64,000 bases of DNA from Variovorax boronicumulans (GCF_019352895.1 NZ_JAAAFX010000001.1:1-64000); one strand, 5' to 3'. Counted from the first letter of the stretch, positions 49,235-58,044 are shown. Notes: generated by a model from the letters alone, not told the origin. Made by a program: numbers and translations.

Positions 49235-49993
49235 TCAGCGGGAGCGAAGGGCTTCGAGCAGCCCCTCGACCGGTTGCAATCGGATGTCCAGCTCGGCGAG
49301 CAGCACGGCGTGCATGTCCTTGCCGAACACATCCAGCCAGTGGGCGGCGGGGATGTGGAGCTGGTCGTAGTCGTGGTCGGCGTCGGGCGCGTCGTCCTGC
49401 AGCGCGCGTTCGGCACGCTCGGCCTGGGCCGCCTGCGCGGCCTGATGCGCCTGGTAGGCCTGGTGCAGGCGCTCGAAATGCTTGCCCAGCAGGGTCGGCA
49501 CGGTCGCGAGCAGGCTGTGTTCCTTGGGGCCCAGCACCTGCTCCATCACCACGTCGAGGGCTGCGAGCTGGGCCATGGCCGGCGACTTCGCGGCCAGCCG
49601 GCTGCGCACGTGGGCGCGCAGCGGCGCGATGCGCATCTCCATGGCCTGCTGCCGGGCGAGATAGCGCCGGCGGTGGGGCGAGAAGTCGGCGGTCGTGTCC
49701 ATGGCGGCGTCGGCGTGGGGAAAGGCGTTCTTGTCGGCAATGGCCAGCACCAGCGCCGCCCGCACGCGTGCGAGCTCCGCTTCTTCCGCGCTGCCGGTGG
49801 ACGCGCGTGCGCTGGATGGCGCGGGGGCCGGACTCCCGTTCATCACCGTGGACAAGGAGATGTCGTCGGTCCAGCCGAACCATTGGCTCAATCGGTCCGA
49901 GAAGGACCGTTTGGCGTCGGGAACGTCGATGTCCGTCAGTCGAACGAGCAAGCGAACGAGCGCCGAGCCGGTGAAACTTGTGCGCTGTGACAC
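49235..49993 (-). CDS. DUF3348 family protein
   Basis: About 252 residues. The N-terminus (MSQRTSFTGSALVRLLVRLT, then SFSDRLSQWFGWTDDISLS) is the DUF3348 hallmark; the middle is helical with an Ala/Gln-rich coiled coil (about 195-220). Function unknown. Two GTG codons are possible; GTG 49993 lies 6 bases after GGAGG whereas GTG 49999 directly abuts it, so I prefer 49993. First gene of the DUF802/OmpA/DUF2894 operon, 9 bp before DUF802. Confidence 0.87.
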   Translation of the reverse strand: MSQRTSFTGSALVRLLVRLTDIDVPDAKRSFSDRLSQWFGWTDDISLSTVMNGSPAPAPSSARASTGSAEEAELARVRAALVLAIADKNAFPHADAAMDTTADFSPHRRRYLARQQAMEMRIAPLRAHVRSRLAAKSPAMAQLAALDVVMEQVLGPKEHSLLATVPTLLGKHFERLHQAYQAHQAAQAAQAERAERALQDDAPDADHDYDQLHIPAAHWLDVFGKDMHAVLLAELDIRLQPVEGLLEALRSR

Positions 49994-50040
49994 GTGCACC
50001 CTCCCGCCGATCGAAAAACCTGGCAGTCTACACTGAGCGC

Positions 50041-50489
50041 TCACTCACGTAGGAGCGGCGCAGCCCCCTGCGCGGCGCGCGGGGCGCGTGCGCCAATGGC
50101 GCCGGATTCGGCCGCGCGCAGGATGCGCCGGAAGGTCGGGCATTCCATGTGGCTGGGCGCGCGGCAGGCCGCGGCGTGGCGCAGGCCGTCGCGCATGGCG
50201 CCGAGCCGGCGGATGGTCTGGTCGAGTTCCTGCGCCTTGTCGTGCAGCAGCTGGCGGTCGAGGTGCGGCTGGCCGTCGGGCGCGAACATCTGCGCGATCG
50301 CATCGAGCGAAAACCGGCCGCGCGCCCGAGCGCGATCAGTGCCAGGCGTTCCACCACGGCCGCATCGAACAGCCGCCGCAGGCCCTGGCGGCCCACCGAG
50401 GCGATCAGCCCCTTGCTCTCGTAGAAACGCAAGGTGGAGGCGGGCAGGCCGGAGCGTCGGGCGACCTCGCCGATGTCCAGTGCATTCAT
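50041..50489 (-). pseudogene. MerR family regulator, frameshifted
   Basis: Residues 1-58 read as a normal MerR helix-turn-helix (IGEVARRSGLPASTLRFYES, then GRQGLRRLFD). At the A4 run 50310-50313 (T4 on the coding strand) the reading frame is lost; the continuation (FSLDAIAQMFAPDGQPHLD, then HMECPTFRRILRAA) is intact in the next frame and ends at 50041. One extra T would restore a protein of about 149 residues. Either a recent pseudogene or a homopolymer sequencing error. Confidence 0.8.
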
Positions 50490-50492
50490 CTC

Positions 50493-50526
50493 TTGACCTC
50501 AAGTCGACTTGAAGTTGCAAAGTCTA
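50493..50526 (+). promoter_or_regulatory. SoxR-box-like MerR operator and promoter
   Basis: A perfect 14-bp palindrome TCAAGTCGACTTGA at 50499-50512 immediately follows a -35-like TTGACC at 50493-50498. The surrounding bases (CCTCAAGT..ACTTGAAG) closely resemble the SoxR box. Placement between -35 and -10 of the methyltransferase gene is the classical layout for MerR-activated promoters; the -10 is poor, as expected for such promoters. Confidence 0.65.
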
Positions 50527-50555
50527 GCTTTCGACAGATGCAAAGGAGCGCGACC

Positions 50556-51397
50556 ATGAACACATCCCCCACCGAGCGCGCGCAGGCCGCCCTCTGGAAC
50601 GGCCGCGCAGGCCGCGCCTGGGTCGACGGCCAGGCCATGCTCGACCGCATGTTCCGGCCCTTCGAGTCCATGCTGGCCGACGCCGCGGCGGCCCGCCCGG
50701 CGCAGGCCGTGCTCGACGTGGGCTGCGGCACGGGGGCGACCACGCACGCGATCGCACGCCGGCTGGGCCCGCCCGCGCATTGCGTGGGCGTCGACATCTC
50801 CGCGCCGATGATCGCTGCGGCGCGCCTGCGGGCCGGGCAGGGTGAGCGCACCGATTTCCTCTGTGGCGATGCGCAGACCCAGGCCTTCGCACCGGGCCGC
50901 TTCGACCTGCTGGTCTCGCGCTTCGGCGTGATGTTCTTCGACGATCCGGTCGCGGCCTTCGCGAACCTGCGCCGGGCCGCGCGGCCCGGCGCCGAACTGC
51001 GCCTGATCGCCTGGCGTTCGGCGGACCAGAACCTTTCATGACCACGGCCGAGCGCGCCGCCGCCCCCATGCTGCCGGCCTTGCCGCCACGCCAGCCGGAT
51101 GCGCCGGGCCAGTTCGCCTTTGCCGACCGCGAGCGCGTGGGCGCGATCCTGCGCCAGAGCGGGTGGGCCGACATCGCGATCGAGCCGATCGACGTCGGCT
51201 GCACCTTGCCCGAAGCCGATCTGGTGCGCTACTTCACCGGACTGGGGCCGCTGGGGCTGGTGCTGCAGGATGCCGACGAGGCGACACGTACGCGCCTTGT
51301 CGACACGGTGCGCAAGGCTTTCGATCCTTTCGTGCAGGGCGAGGACGTCCGCTACGACGCGGCCTGCTGGTGGATCACGGCGCGCTCAGGGGAATGA
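50556..51397 (+). pseudogene. Class I SAM-dependent methyltransferase, frameshifted
   Basis: The first part (50556-51041) contains the SAM-binding motif VLDVGCGTGATTHAIARR and SRFGVMFFDDP. Translation meets a TGA at 51039-51041 after LRLIAWRSADQN. The second part (51038-51397) continues the family from MTTAERAAAPMLPALPPRQP in another frame. One missing C near 51031-51036 explains the break. AAAGGAG precedes ATG 50556. Probably controlled by the neighbouring MerR gene, which is also frameshifted. Confidence 0.8.
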
Positions 51398-51616
51398 GGC
51401 GAGTAGCTTCCAGGCGATGGCCACCAGCAGCCCGCTGCTGACGAAGCCGATGAGGCTGATGCCCCAGGCATCGTCCAGGCCCTCGGCCGAGCGCAGACTG
51501 CGCGGATGGCGCCCCCAGGTGAGCAGCTTCAGCAGTGCCCATCCGGGCCAGTAGAAGACAACGCTGAGGGCCACGGTGGCGAACAGGCGGGCAAGGAGCG
51601 CGAGCAGGGTGTCCAT
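51386..51616 (-). CDS. Small membrane protein, unknown
   Basis: About 76 residues with two membrane helices (about 3-25 and 49-70). No family recognised. Starts at ATG 51616 or 51628; neither has a clear ribosome-binding site. It overlaps the methyltransferase end by 12 bp tail to tail. Confidence 0.55.
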   Translation of the reverse strand: MDTLLALLARLFATVALSVVFYWPGWALLKLLTWGRHPRSLRSAEGLDDAWGISLIGFVSSGLLVAIAWKLLASFP

Positions 51617-51660
51617 GGTCGGCGCCATTGCAGCACCGGCCAGGGCTTCTGGCAAGCGAC

Positions 51661-52104
51661 CTATCTGCCGACCACCTGCACGTCGTCGAACTGCAGCGCT
51701 CGCCCGTCGGCGCTCTCGACCCCGAGCCGCGCGACCGGTTGGCCGCTCTTCAGGTCGACCAGGCGCGAGCTGTGCTCGCCGCGCGCGAACAGGTGGCCTT
51801 CGCCCCATTGCCGCAGCCCGACGATCACCGGGAACAGCGCCTGTCCCTTGGGTGTGAGCACGTAGTGCTGGTAGGCGGAGCCGTCCGCCGCCGGCTGGCT
51901 TTCGAGGATGCCCTCCTGCACCAGTGCCTTGAGCCGGCTCGCGAGGATGTTGCGGGCCGCGCCCAGGCTGGTCTGGAAGTCACTGAAGCGGCTCACGCCG
52001 TCGAAGGCGTCGCGCACGATCAGCAGCGACCAGCGGTCGCCGATCACGTCCAGTGCGCGGGCGACCGGGCAGGTCGCGGTGTTCATTCGTTTGCGTGCGG
52101 CCAT
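51661..52104 (-). CDS. HxlR-family helix-turn-helix regulator
   Basis: About 147 residues. A conserved Cys near the N-terminus (ATCPVARALDVIGDRW) precedes the winged helix (SRFSDFQTSLGAARNILASR, then YVLTPKGQALFPV). HxlR members respond to aldehydes, quinones or oxidants. GGAG lies 8 bases before ATG 52104. It diverges from an MFS exporter, its probable target. Confidence 0.88.
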   Translation of the reverse strand: MAARKRMNTATCPVARALDVIGDRWSLLIVRDAFDGVSRFSDFQTSLGAARNILASRLKALVQEGILESQPAADGSAYQHYVLTPKGQALFPVIVGLRQWGEGHLFARGEHSSRLVDLKSGQPVARLGVESADGRALQFDDVQVVGR

Positions 52105-52148
52105 CGTGCTCACTCCAGCGTCGGCACGGCCCCATGCGCGTGCACTGG

Positions 52149-52199
52149 TTGCATTTTAAAACTCATCGGGTATGCTTCGTTTGGTTTAAAAATGAAACC
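52149..52199 (+). promoter_or_regulatory. HxlR/MFS promoter with operator-like repeats
   Basis: TTGCAT (52149-52154) and TATGCT (52171-52176) with a 16-bp spacer form a plausible promoter. Inverted arms CATTTTAAAACT (52152-52163) and GGTTTAAAAATG (52183-52194) match at 10 of 12 positions, and GGTTT..AAACC (52183-52199) forms a second dyad over the start site. HxlR repression of the exporter is a reasonable inference. Confidence 0.5.
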
Positions 52200-52209
52200 A
52201 ATAAAGCCG

Positions 52210-53427
52210 ATGTCTTCCCGCTCGTCCTTTGTCGATGCGCCCATGCCGCGCAGCCTGGTCGCGCTGTTCGCCGGTACCGCCGGCGCCAGCGTGGCCAACG
52301 TGTACTTCGCCCAGCCGCTGCTCGACACCCTGGCCTCGGAGTTCGGCATGGCGCAAGCGGCCATCGGCGGCGTCGTGACCGCCACCCAGGCCGGCTCGGT
52401 GCTGGCCCTGCTGCTGCTGGTGCCGCTGGGCGACCAACTCGAACGGCGATGGCTCGCGCGGGCCCAGCTCATGGGCCTGGTGCTGGCGCTGATCGGCGTG
52501 GCCGCGGCGCGCAGCCCCGTGGCGCTGATGGCCGGCATGTTGTGCGTCGGCCTGCTGGGCACGGCGATGACGCAGGGAATGATTGCCTATGCGGCCAGCA
52601 CGGCGGCGGCGTCCGAGCGCGGGCGCGTGGTCGGTGCCGCGCAGGCCGGCGTGGTCGTCGGCCTGCTGCTGGCGCGGGTCTGGTCCGGCGTGCTGGCCGA
52701 CCTGGTGGGCTGGCGCGGCGTCTACCTCGGCTCGGCGGCCGTGATGGTGGTGCTGGGCGCCTGCATCTGGCGTCGGCTGCCGGCCCAGGCGCCCGTCACC
52801 GCGCGCCAGCCCTACAGCCAGCTGCTGCGTTCGTCGCTGGGCCTGCTGCGCAGCGACAGGGTGCTGCAAGTCCGGGGCACGTTGGCCTTGCTGATGTTCG
52901 CGGCCTTCAGCATCTTCTGGAGTGCGCTGGCCCTGCCGCTCACGGCCGTCCCACGGTCGCTGTCGCATGCGGCCGTCGGTGCGTTCGGTCTGCTGGGAGC
53001 GGTTGGCGCCGTGCTCGCAGGGCGGGCGGGCCGCTGGGCCGATCGCGGCTGGGCCCAGCGCACCAGCGCCGCGTCGCTGGGCCTGCTGCTGCTCGCCTGG
53101 TTGCCGCTGGCGCTGCTGCAGCACTCGCTGTGGTGGCTGGCGCTCGGCATCCTGCTGCTCGATGCGGGCTGCCAGGCACTGCACGTCACCAACCAGGCGC
53201 TGATCCTGCAGCGGCCGGCCGAATCGCATGGCCGCCTGATCGCCTGCTACATGCTGTTCTATGCGGTGGGCAGCGGCGCGGGCGCGCTCGCCTCGACGGC
53301 GGTGTATGCACGGGCCGGATGGTCCGGCGTGTGCATGCTGGGCGCAGGCGTGAGCCTGCTGGCCTGCCTTGTCTGGGCCGCGAGCGCATGGCCGCACGCG
53401 AGGCGTTGCGCGCCGGGCGCGTCCTAG
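52210..53427 (+). CDS. MFS transporter (drug/metabolite efflux type)
   Basis: About 405 residues with twelve predicted membrane helices; begins near VALFAGTAGASVANVYFAQP, typical of the YnfM-like MFS branch. The motif between TM2 and TM3 is LGDQLERRWLARAQL. Because the operator-like dyad covers ATG 52192, I place the start at ATG 52210; 52192 and 52243 are alternatives. Ends 4 bp inside the convergent SDR gene. Confidence 0.85.
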   Translation: MSSRSSFVDAPMPRSLVALFAGTAGASVANVYFAQPLLDTLASEFGMAQAAIGGVVTATQAGSVLALLLLVPLGDQLERRWLARAQLMGLVLALIGVAAARSPVALMAGMLCVGLLGTAMTQGMIAYAASTAAASERGRVVGAAQAGVVVGLLLARVWSGVLADLVGWRGVYLGSAAVMVVLGACIWRRLPAQAPVTARQPYSQLLRSSLGLLRSDRVLQVRGTLALLMFAAFSIFWSALALPLTAVPRSLSHAAVGAFGLLGAVGAVLAGRAGRWADRGWAQRTSAASLGLLLLAWLPLALLQHSLWWLALGILLLDAGCQALHVTNQALILQRPAESHGRLIACYMLFYAVGSGAGALASTAVYARAGWSGVCMLGAGVSLLACLVWAASAWPHARRCAPGAS

Positions 53428-54164
53428 AACACCAGCCCGCCCGCGACGTCGAGAGTGGTGCCGGTGACCCATGCCGCATCGTCCGACACCGCATACGACA
53501 CCGCCGCCGCGATGTCGCTCGGCTGTCCCACGCGGCCCAGCGGCGTCTTGCCCACCAGGTGGTCTGTCATGGCCGCGGCCGACTCGGCATTGCCTTCGGT
53601 CGCGACGAAGCCTGGCGCAATGCCGACCACACGGATGCGGCGCGGGCCGAGCTCAATGCCCAACGTGCGCGTCAGCGTGTCGACCGCGCCCTTGGTGGCG
53701 CAGTAGACATGCACCATGGGCTGAGGACTCGTGGCCACGCCCGAGCTGATGTTGACGATCACGCCGCCCGGCGGCAGCACGCGCGCAGCGGCCTGCGTCA
53801 CGAGCAGCAGGCCGCGCACGTTGATGTGGAAGTGTTCGTCGATGCTCTGGGCCGTGATCGACTCGAGCGAGTCGACCTTGTAGACGCCCGCGTTGTTGAC
53901 CAGGATATCGAGCCGCCCGAAGCGCTTCACGGCCGCATCGATCAGCGGCGGGATGTCTTCGGGCCGGCCCAGGTCGGCCTTGACCGCGAAGGCCTGGCCA
54001 CCCGTGGCGACGATGGCCCGGACCACGACCTCGGCATCTTCCGCGCTGCGCGAATAGTTGACGATGACCGACGCACCGTCGGCCGCCAGGCGCTTGGCGA
54101 TGCCGGCGCCGATGCCTTTGGACGCGCCGGTGACGAGGGCGACCTTGCCGGAGAGATTGCGCAT
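53424..54164 (-). CDS. SDR family oxidoreductase
   Basis: A 246-residue short-chain dehydrogenase with the NADP(H) motif TGASKGIGAGIA, NNAGVYK, catalytic Ser in VNISSGVA, and Tyr/Lys in YCATKGA. Resembles 3-oxoacyl-ACP-reductase-like enzymes; substrate unknown. The start is ATG 54164 with AGGAAA upstream. It diverges from a LysR regulator, probably its controller. Confidence 0.9.
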   Translation of the reverse strand: MRNLSGKVALVTGASKGIGAGIAKRLAADGASVIVNYSRSAEDAEVVVRAIVATGGQAFAVKADLGRPEDIPPLIDAAVKRFGRLDILVNNAGVYKVDSLESITAQSIDEHFHINVRGLLLVTQAAARVLPPGGVIVNISSGVATSPQPMVHVYCATKGAVDTLTRTLGIELGPRRIRVVGIAPGFVATEGNAESAAAMTDHLVGKTPLGRVGQPSDIAAAVSYAVSDDAAWVTGTTLDVAGGLVF

Positions 54165-54247
54165 GGGTTTCCTGAAGAGTGAAGGAGTGAAGGCGCAACG
54201 GTAGTCCCGAAGAAGTCCCGGATAAATGGCATGACGCCGCATGCGGC

Positions 54248-54264
54248 ATGAAGCTGAGCTTCAT
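54248..54264. promoter_or_regulatory. Perfect palindrome in LysR/SDR intergenic region
   Basis: ATGAAGCT-G-AGCTTCAT is a perfect 8-bp inverted repeat around one base, ending 9 bp before the LysR start. A second palindrome, GCCGCATGCGGC, lies at 54236-54247. A LysR-binding, autoregulatory site is likely; CATAAT at 54262-54267 may be a -10. Confidence 0.6.
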
Positions 54265-54273
54265 AATTCCGGC

Positions 54274-55170
54274 GTGTCCTCTGACCTCTTTCCAGCCATC
54301 GCGGCCTTTGCGCGCGTGGCCCATCACGCCAGCTTCACGCGCGCGGCGGCGGAGCTCGGCGTCTCGCCTTCGGCGCTGTCGCAGACCGTGCGCACGCTCG
54401 AGGGCCGGCTCGGCGTGCGCTTGCTCGACCGCTCGACGCGCCGCGTCGGCGTCACCGAGATCGGACAGCGCTTTCTGTCGGATGCACGGCTGGGTCTGTC
54501 CGCGCTGGAGACTGCGATCGACACGGTGAACGAGAGCCGCGAACGCCCCGTGGGCCTGCTGCGCCTGAATCTGTCGCGCACCGCGGCCGATATCCTCGTG
54601 TTGCCGCACCTGATCGAATTCAACGCGGCCTTCCCCGAGATCACGCTGGAGATGCACTGCGACAACGCACTGCTCGACCTGGTGGGCAACGGCTTCGATG
54701 CCGGCATCCGGCTCGGCGAGAACCTGGCGCAGGACGTGGTGGCCGTGCCGCTGGGCGGCCGGCGCCGGATCGCGACCGTGGCCGCCCCGCGCTACCTCGA
54801 AGGCCGCACGCCGCCGCGCACGCCCGAGGACCTGAAGGCGCACCGCTGCATCAACGTACGGCTGGGCGGCAGCGTCTATCGCTGGGAGTTCTCCCACAAG
54901 GGCCGCGACTTCGACATCGAGACCACCGGCCCGCTGCTGACCAACGATGGCGACGTGCTGCTGGCCGCCGTGCGTGCCGGGGCGGGTATCGCCTGCGCGT
55001 TCGAGGCCCAGGTGCAGGACGACATTGCGGCCGGGCGCCTGGTGCCCTTGCTCAAGCCCTGGTGGCCGACCTTTGCGGGTTTCTATCTCTACTACCCGAG
55101 CCGTATTCACGTGTCGCGCAAGCTGCGCGTGTTCATCGATTTCATGCAGCAGCGCCTGAACCCGCGCTGA
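54274..55170 (+). CDS. LysR family transcriptional regulator
   Basis: About 298 residues: LysR helix-turn-helix (FTRAAAELGVSPSALSQTVR) and effector domain of the CrgA/DsdC-like branch (FDAGIRLGENLAQDVVAVPL). The start is GTG 54274, since the ATG at 54241 would place the palindrome inside the coding sequence. Probably controls the divergent SDR gene. Confidence 0.9.
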   Translation: MSSDLFPAIAAFARVAHHASFTRAAAELGVSPSALSQTVRTLEGRLGVRLLDRSTRRVGVTEIGQRFLSDARLGLSALETAIDTVNESRERPVGLLRLNLSRTAADILVLPHLIEFNAAFPEITLEMHCDNALLDLVGNGFDAGIRLGENLAQDVVAVPLGGRRRIATVAAPRYLEGRTPPRTPEDLKAHRCINVRLGGSVYRWEFSHKGRDFDIETTGPLLTNDGDVLLAAVRAGAGIACAFEAQVQDDIAAGRLVPLLKPWWPTFAGFYLYYPSRIHVSRKLRVFIDFMQQRLNPR

Positions 55171-55230
55171 GCCTGCAAGGCACGCGGCTTGCTCTGCACC
55201 ACAGAAGATCAACCCCCCGACCTCCGACCC

Positions 55231-55716
55231 ATGCACATCGAACGTGACGACCTCTCCCGCCCCGCCATCCATGCCTTGCTCGACGAGCACCTGCAGAGCA
55301 TGCGCGCATGGTCGCCGCCGGAGAGCGTGCACGCGCTCGACCTGGACAAGCTGCGCCAGCCCGGCATCACCTTCTGGTCGGCCTGGTCCGACTTCGGAGA
55401 GGCCGGGGAACTGCTCGGCTGCGGCGCGTTGAAGGAACTGGACGCCAAGCATGGCGAGCTGAAGTCCATGCGCACACCGCAGGCGCGCCGAGGCCAGGGC
55501 GCGGGCAGGGCGATCCTCGAACACATCATTTCGGTGGCGACCGCTCGCGGCTATGAACGCCTGAGCCTGGAGACCGGTGCCACGGCGCCCTTCGCGCCGG
55601 CACAACGGCTCTACGAAAGCGCGGGCTTCACGCGCTGCGGTCCCTTCGGCGACTACGCCGAGGATCCGCACAGCGTCTTCATGACCTTGCCTCTCGCGTC
55701 GGACGGCAGGCCGTGA
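55231..55716 (+). CDS. GNAT family N-acetyltransferase
   Basis: 161 residues with the GNAT core: GCGALKELDAKHGELKSM, acetyl-CoA loop RRGQGAGRAILEHII and LETGATAPFAPAQRLYESAG. Similar to YsnE/PhnO-like acetyltransferases; the acceptor is unknown. ATG 55231 is where homology starts. Confidence 0.88.
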   Translation: MHIERDDLSRPAIHALLDEHLQSMRAWSPPESVHALDLDKLRQPGITFWSAWSDFGEAGELLGCGALKELDAKHGELKSMRTPQARRGQGAGRAILEHIISVATARGYERLSLETGATAPFAPAQRLYESAGFTRCGPFGDYAEDPHSVFMTLPLASDGRP

Positions 55717-55777
55717 GCGCGGCCGGGCCGCGCATCGGCGGTAGAGTGGCAGGCGTCGCAACCCAGGAGGAAGACAC

Positions 55778-55999
55778 ATGAACGCCACCCGAATCATCGC
55801 GATCGTCCTCATCGTCGCGGGCGGCCTCGCCCTGGCCTATGGCGGCTTCAGCTACACCAAGGACACGACGGTCGTGAAGCTGGGTCCGCTCGAGATCTCG
55901 GCCAAGGAGAAGGAGCGGGTCAACGTGCCGATGTGGGCCGGTATCGGTGCGATCGTGGTGGGTGGGCTGCTGCTGGTGATGGGCGGTCGCAAGGGCTGA
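55778..55999 (+). CDS. Small two-helix membrane protein (DUF3185-like)
   Basis: 73 residues with membrane helices at about 6-25 and 51-69 joined by a polar loop (YTKDTTVVKLGPLEISAKEK). Layout fits DUF3185-type proteins; function unknown. AGGAGGAA lies 8-10 bases before the ATG. It converges with the tRNA-Sec gene. Confidence 0.75.
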   Translation: MNATRIIAIVLIVAGGLALAYGGFSYTKDTTVVKLGPLEISAKEKERVNVPMWAGIGAIVVGGLLLVMGGRKG

Positions 56000-56024
56000 A
56001 CGCGCCGTCCTTCTTGCCCGAGGG

Positions 56025-56117
56025 CGGAAGGGAGAGGGAGTCGAACCCTCCCGGCGACGCGTGGCGCCACCCACCGGGTTTGAAGCCCGGCCGCCCCACC
56101 AGGGACGATTCCCTCCC
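56025..56117 (-). tRNA. selC: tRNA-Sec (anticodon UCA)
   Basis: A 93-nt selenocysteine tRNA. It has an 8-bp acceptor stem (GGGAGGGA with TCCCTTCC, one G-U), the long variable arm typical of Sec and Ser tRNAs, the conserved GGTTCGACTCC T-arm, and an anticodon arm CCGGG-CTTCAAA-CCCGG with TCA at 56081-56083. The discriminator is G, but the following bases are CCC rather than CCA, so the terminal A must be added after transcription. It lies 16 bp downstream of selB on the same strand. Confidence 0.95.
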
Positions 56118-56133
56118 ATGCAATCTCATGGGA

Positions 56134-58044
56134 TCACCCACTGCTTTCCCGCGCACCGAACAGCACGGTGTCGGGGCGCAGCAGGTGCACATCCTTCACG
56201 CGTCGCGTGTAGCCGACGCGGTCGAAAAACTCCAGCAGCTGGATCGCCCGCTTGCGGCCCAGGCCGGTGGCATCGCGAAAGCTCGCGGCCTGCAGGCCTT
56301 CGGCGCTCGCCATGCAGGCGCGTGCCAGCGCGGCCAACCGTTCGATGGTCGCTGCCGGATAGTACAAGTCCTTGATCACCTGGAAGGCCTGGCCGCGTCG
56401 CGCCAGGCTCGCGAGCGTCTGGCGCACCACGGGCTCGGCCACATTGTTGTTCTTGGCCAGGTCGCGCACCCAGGGCGGATCGAAGCCGCCGTCGGCCATC
56501 TGCGGCAACAGTTTCTGGGCCAGCCGTTCTTCGGTGGCGCTGAGCACGGCTGCATGCGCGGGCAGGTGCAGCCAGTGGCCGCTGCGGGCAAGCGTGCCCT
56601 GCGCCAGCAAGGACTCGACGGCGTGCTGCCACAAGGCGTCGCCCACGCGCGGCCCGGCCAGGCGCTTGAGGCGGCGCAGGTCGGGGCCGACTTCCTCCGC
56701 CGAGGCGCGGTGAAATTCTTCGAGACGCGTGAGGATCTGCTGCCGCAGCGCATCGAGGTGCGGGCCCGCGATCGCGCGCTGCGGGAGCTGCAATGCATCG
56801 GCCGGCCATGGCGGCGCATCGCACAGCGCGAGCGCGCGCGTGAGCCGGTCGGTGTCCAGGCCCATCGGTGCGCTTGCAAGCAATGCGCCGATGCGTTCGC
56901 TGCGGTCGTCCATCGCCCAGGCGGCCAGCGCCTGCAGCCGTTCGGGCGTGCGCCGGTAGCGCGTCGGCGCAAAGGGATCGAGCACGCGCACGCCGGCCAC
57001 GGTGCGCGTGGCCGAGGCGTCGCGCAGCACGCCGCGGTCGCCGTGCCACGCACTCACGGCCTCGCGCAGCACCAGCTGGGCCAGCGCGGTGTCGCCGGGC
57101 GCGAGCGTGTCGCGGTCGAGCAGCGCGACCGAGGCCATCACGTCGCTCGCGCCCAGGTGCGCGTGCACGATCGTGCCCGAGCGCAGTGCATGCGCCTCGC
57201 CGGGCCACAGCCCGAGCTGCACGTCGATGCGTTCGGTGGCGAGCGCGATCCCGGGCGCACACACCCACTGGCCGCGGTGGACCTCGTCCTTGGCGACGCC
57301 GGCCAGGGCCAACGCGCAGCGCTGGCCCGCGTGCGCGGCCTCGGCCTGTTCGTTCTGCGCGTGGATGCCGCGCACGCGCACCGGGCGCTTGCCTGGAACG
57401 ATCAGCAGTTCGTCGCCGATGCGCACGCGGCCCGCCATCACCGAGCCCGTGACCACGGTGCCCACACCCGGCAGCGTGAAGGCACGGTCGACCGCCAGGC
57501 GAAAGGCCAGCGCGTCGTCGTGCAGGCGAACCGTGCGGGCCTGCGCGATCAGGTGATCGCGCAGCGCATCGAGCCCTTCGCCCGTGCCCGCGGACAGCGC
57601 GAACACCGGCGCGCCCGCGAGCGGCGTGGGCGCCAGCAGGGCCTCGATCTCCGCGCGCACCTGCGCGATGCGCGCCGCGCGCTCGGCCGCATCGATGCGG
57701 TCGATCTTGGTGATCGCCACCGTGCCGTGCCGCAGGCCCAGCAGCGCGACCACGGCCAGGTGCTCGCGGGTCTGCGGCATCACGCCGTCGTCGGCGGCCA
57801 CCACCAGCAGCGCATGGTCGACGCCGGTGGCGCCGGCCAGCATGGTGTGCAGCAGGCGCTCGTGACCGGGCACATCGACGAAGCCCAGCGACACACCCTC
57901 GGCCGCGCGCAGGTAGGCGTAGCCCAGCTCGATCGAGATGCCGCGCCGCTTCTCCTCGGGCAGCCGGTCGGTGTCGACGCCGGTGAGCGCGCGCACCAGC
58001 GTGGTCTTGCCGTGGTCGATGTGGCCGGCGGTGCCGATGATCAT
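56134..58044 (-). CDS. selB: Selenocysteine-specific elongation factor SelB
   Basis: A 636-residue translational GTPase that brings Sec-tRNA to SECIS-marked UGA codons. G1 is [13 protein letters not shown] at the N-terminus, followed by [20 protein letters not shown] and domains II-III. The C-terminal half (about 380-636) holds the winged helices that bind SECIS RNA ([31 protein letters not shown]). The start is ATG 58044. Last protein gene before tRNA-Sec in the fdhE–selA–selB cluster. Confidence 0.96.
   Translation of the reverse strand: MIIGTAGHIDHGKTTLVRALTGVDTDRLPEEKRRGISIELGYAYLRAAEGVSLGFVDVPGHERLLHTMLAGATGVDHALLVVAADDGVMPQTREHLAVVALLGLRHGTVAITKIDRIDAAERAARIAQVRAEIEALLAPTPLAGAPVFALSAGTGEGLDALRDHLIAQARTVRLHDDALAFRLAVDRAFTLPGVGTVVTGSVMAGRVRIGDELLIVPGKRPVRVRGIHAQNEQAEAAHAGQRCALALAGVAKDEVHRGQWVCAPGIALATERIDVQLGLWPGEAHALRSGTIVHAHLGASDVMASVALLDRDTLAPGDTALAQLVLREAVSAWHGDRGVLRDASATRTVAGVRVLDPFAPTRYRRTPERLQALAAWAMDDRSERIGALLASAPMGLDTDRLTRALALCDAPPWPADALQLPQRAIAGPHLDALRQQILTRLEEFHRASAEEVGPDLRRLKRLAGPRVGDALWQHAVESLLAQGTLARSGHWLHLPAHAAVLSATEERLAQKLLPQMADGGFDPPWVRDLAKNNNVAEPVVRQTLASLARRGQAFQVIKDLYYPAATIERLAALARACMASAEGLQAASFRDATGLGRKRAIQLLEFFDRVGYTRRVKDVHLLRPDTVLFGARESSG

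Noticed and set aside
46736..49990. Very long open frame on the + strand opposite DUF802 and DUF3348
   Set aside because: High GC third positions and repeats keep the antisense frame open; it spans two real genes, has biased composition and no family motif.
44890..49993. Zorya anti-phage defence system
   Set aside because: The ZorA/ZorB-like pair is present, but no ZorC, ZorD or ZorE-type helicase or nuclease is adjacent; DUF3348 and DUF2894 have no such motifs. I keep the motor similarity but not the defence call.
51030..51397. Selenoprotein methyltransferase with UGA read as Sec
   Set aside because: After the TGA at 51039-51041 the same frame does not continue the family; homology resumes in a different frame, so this is a frameshift.
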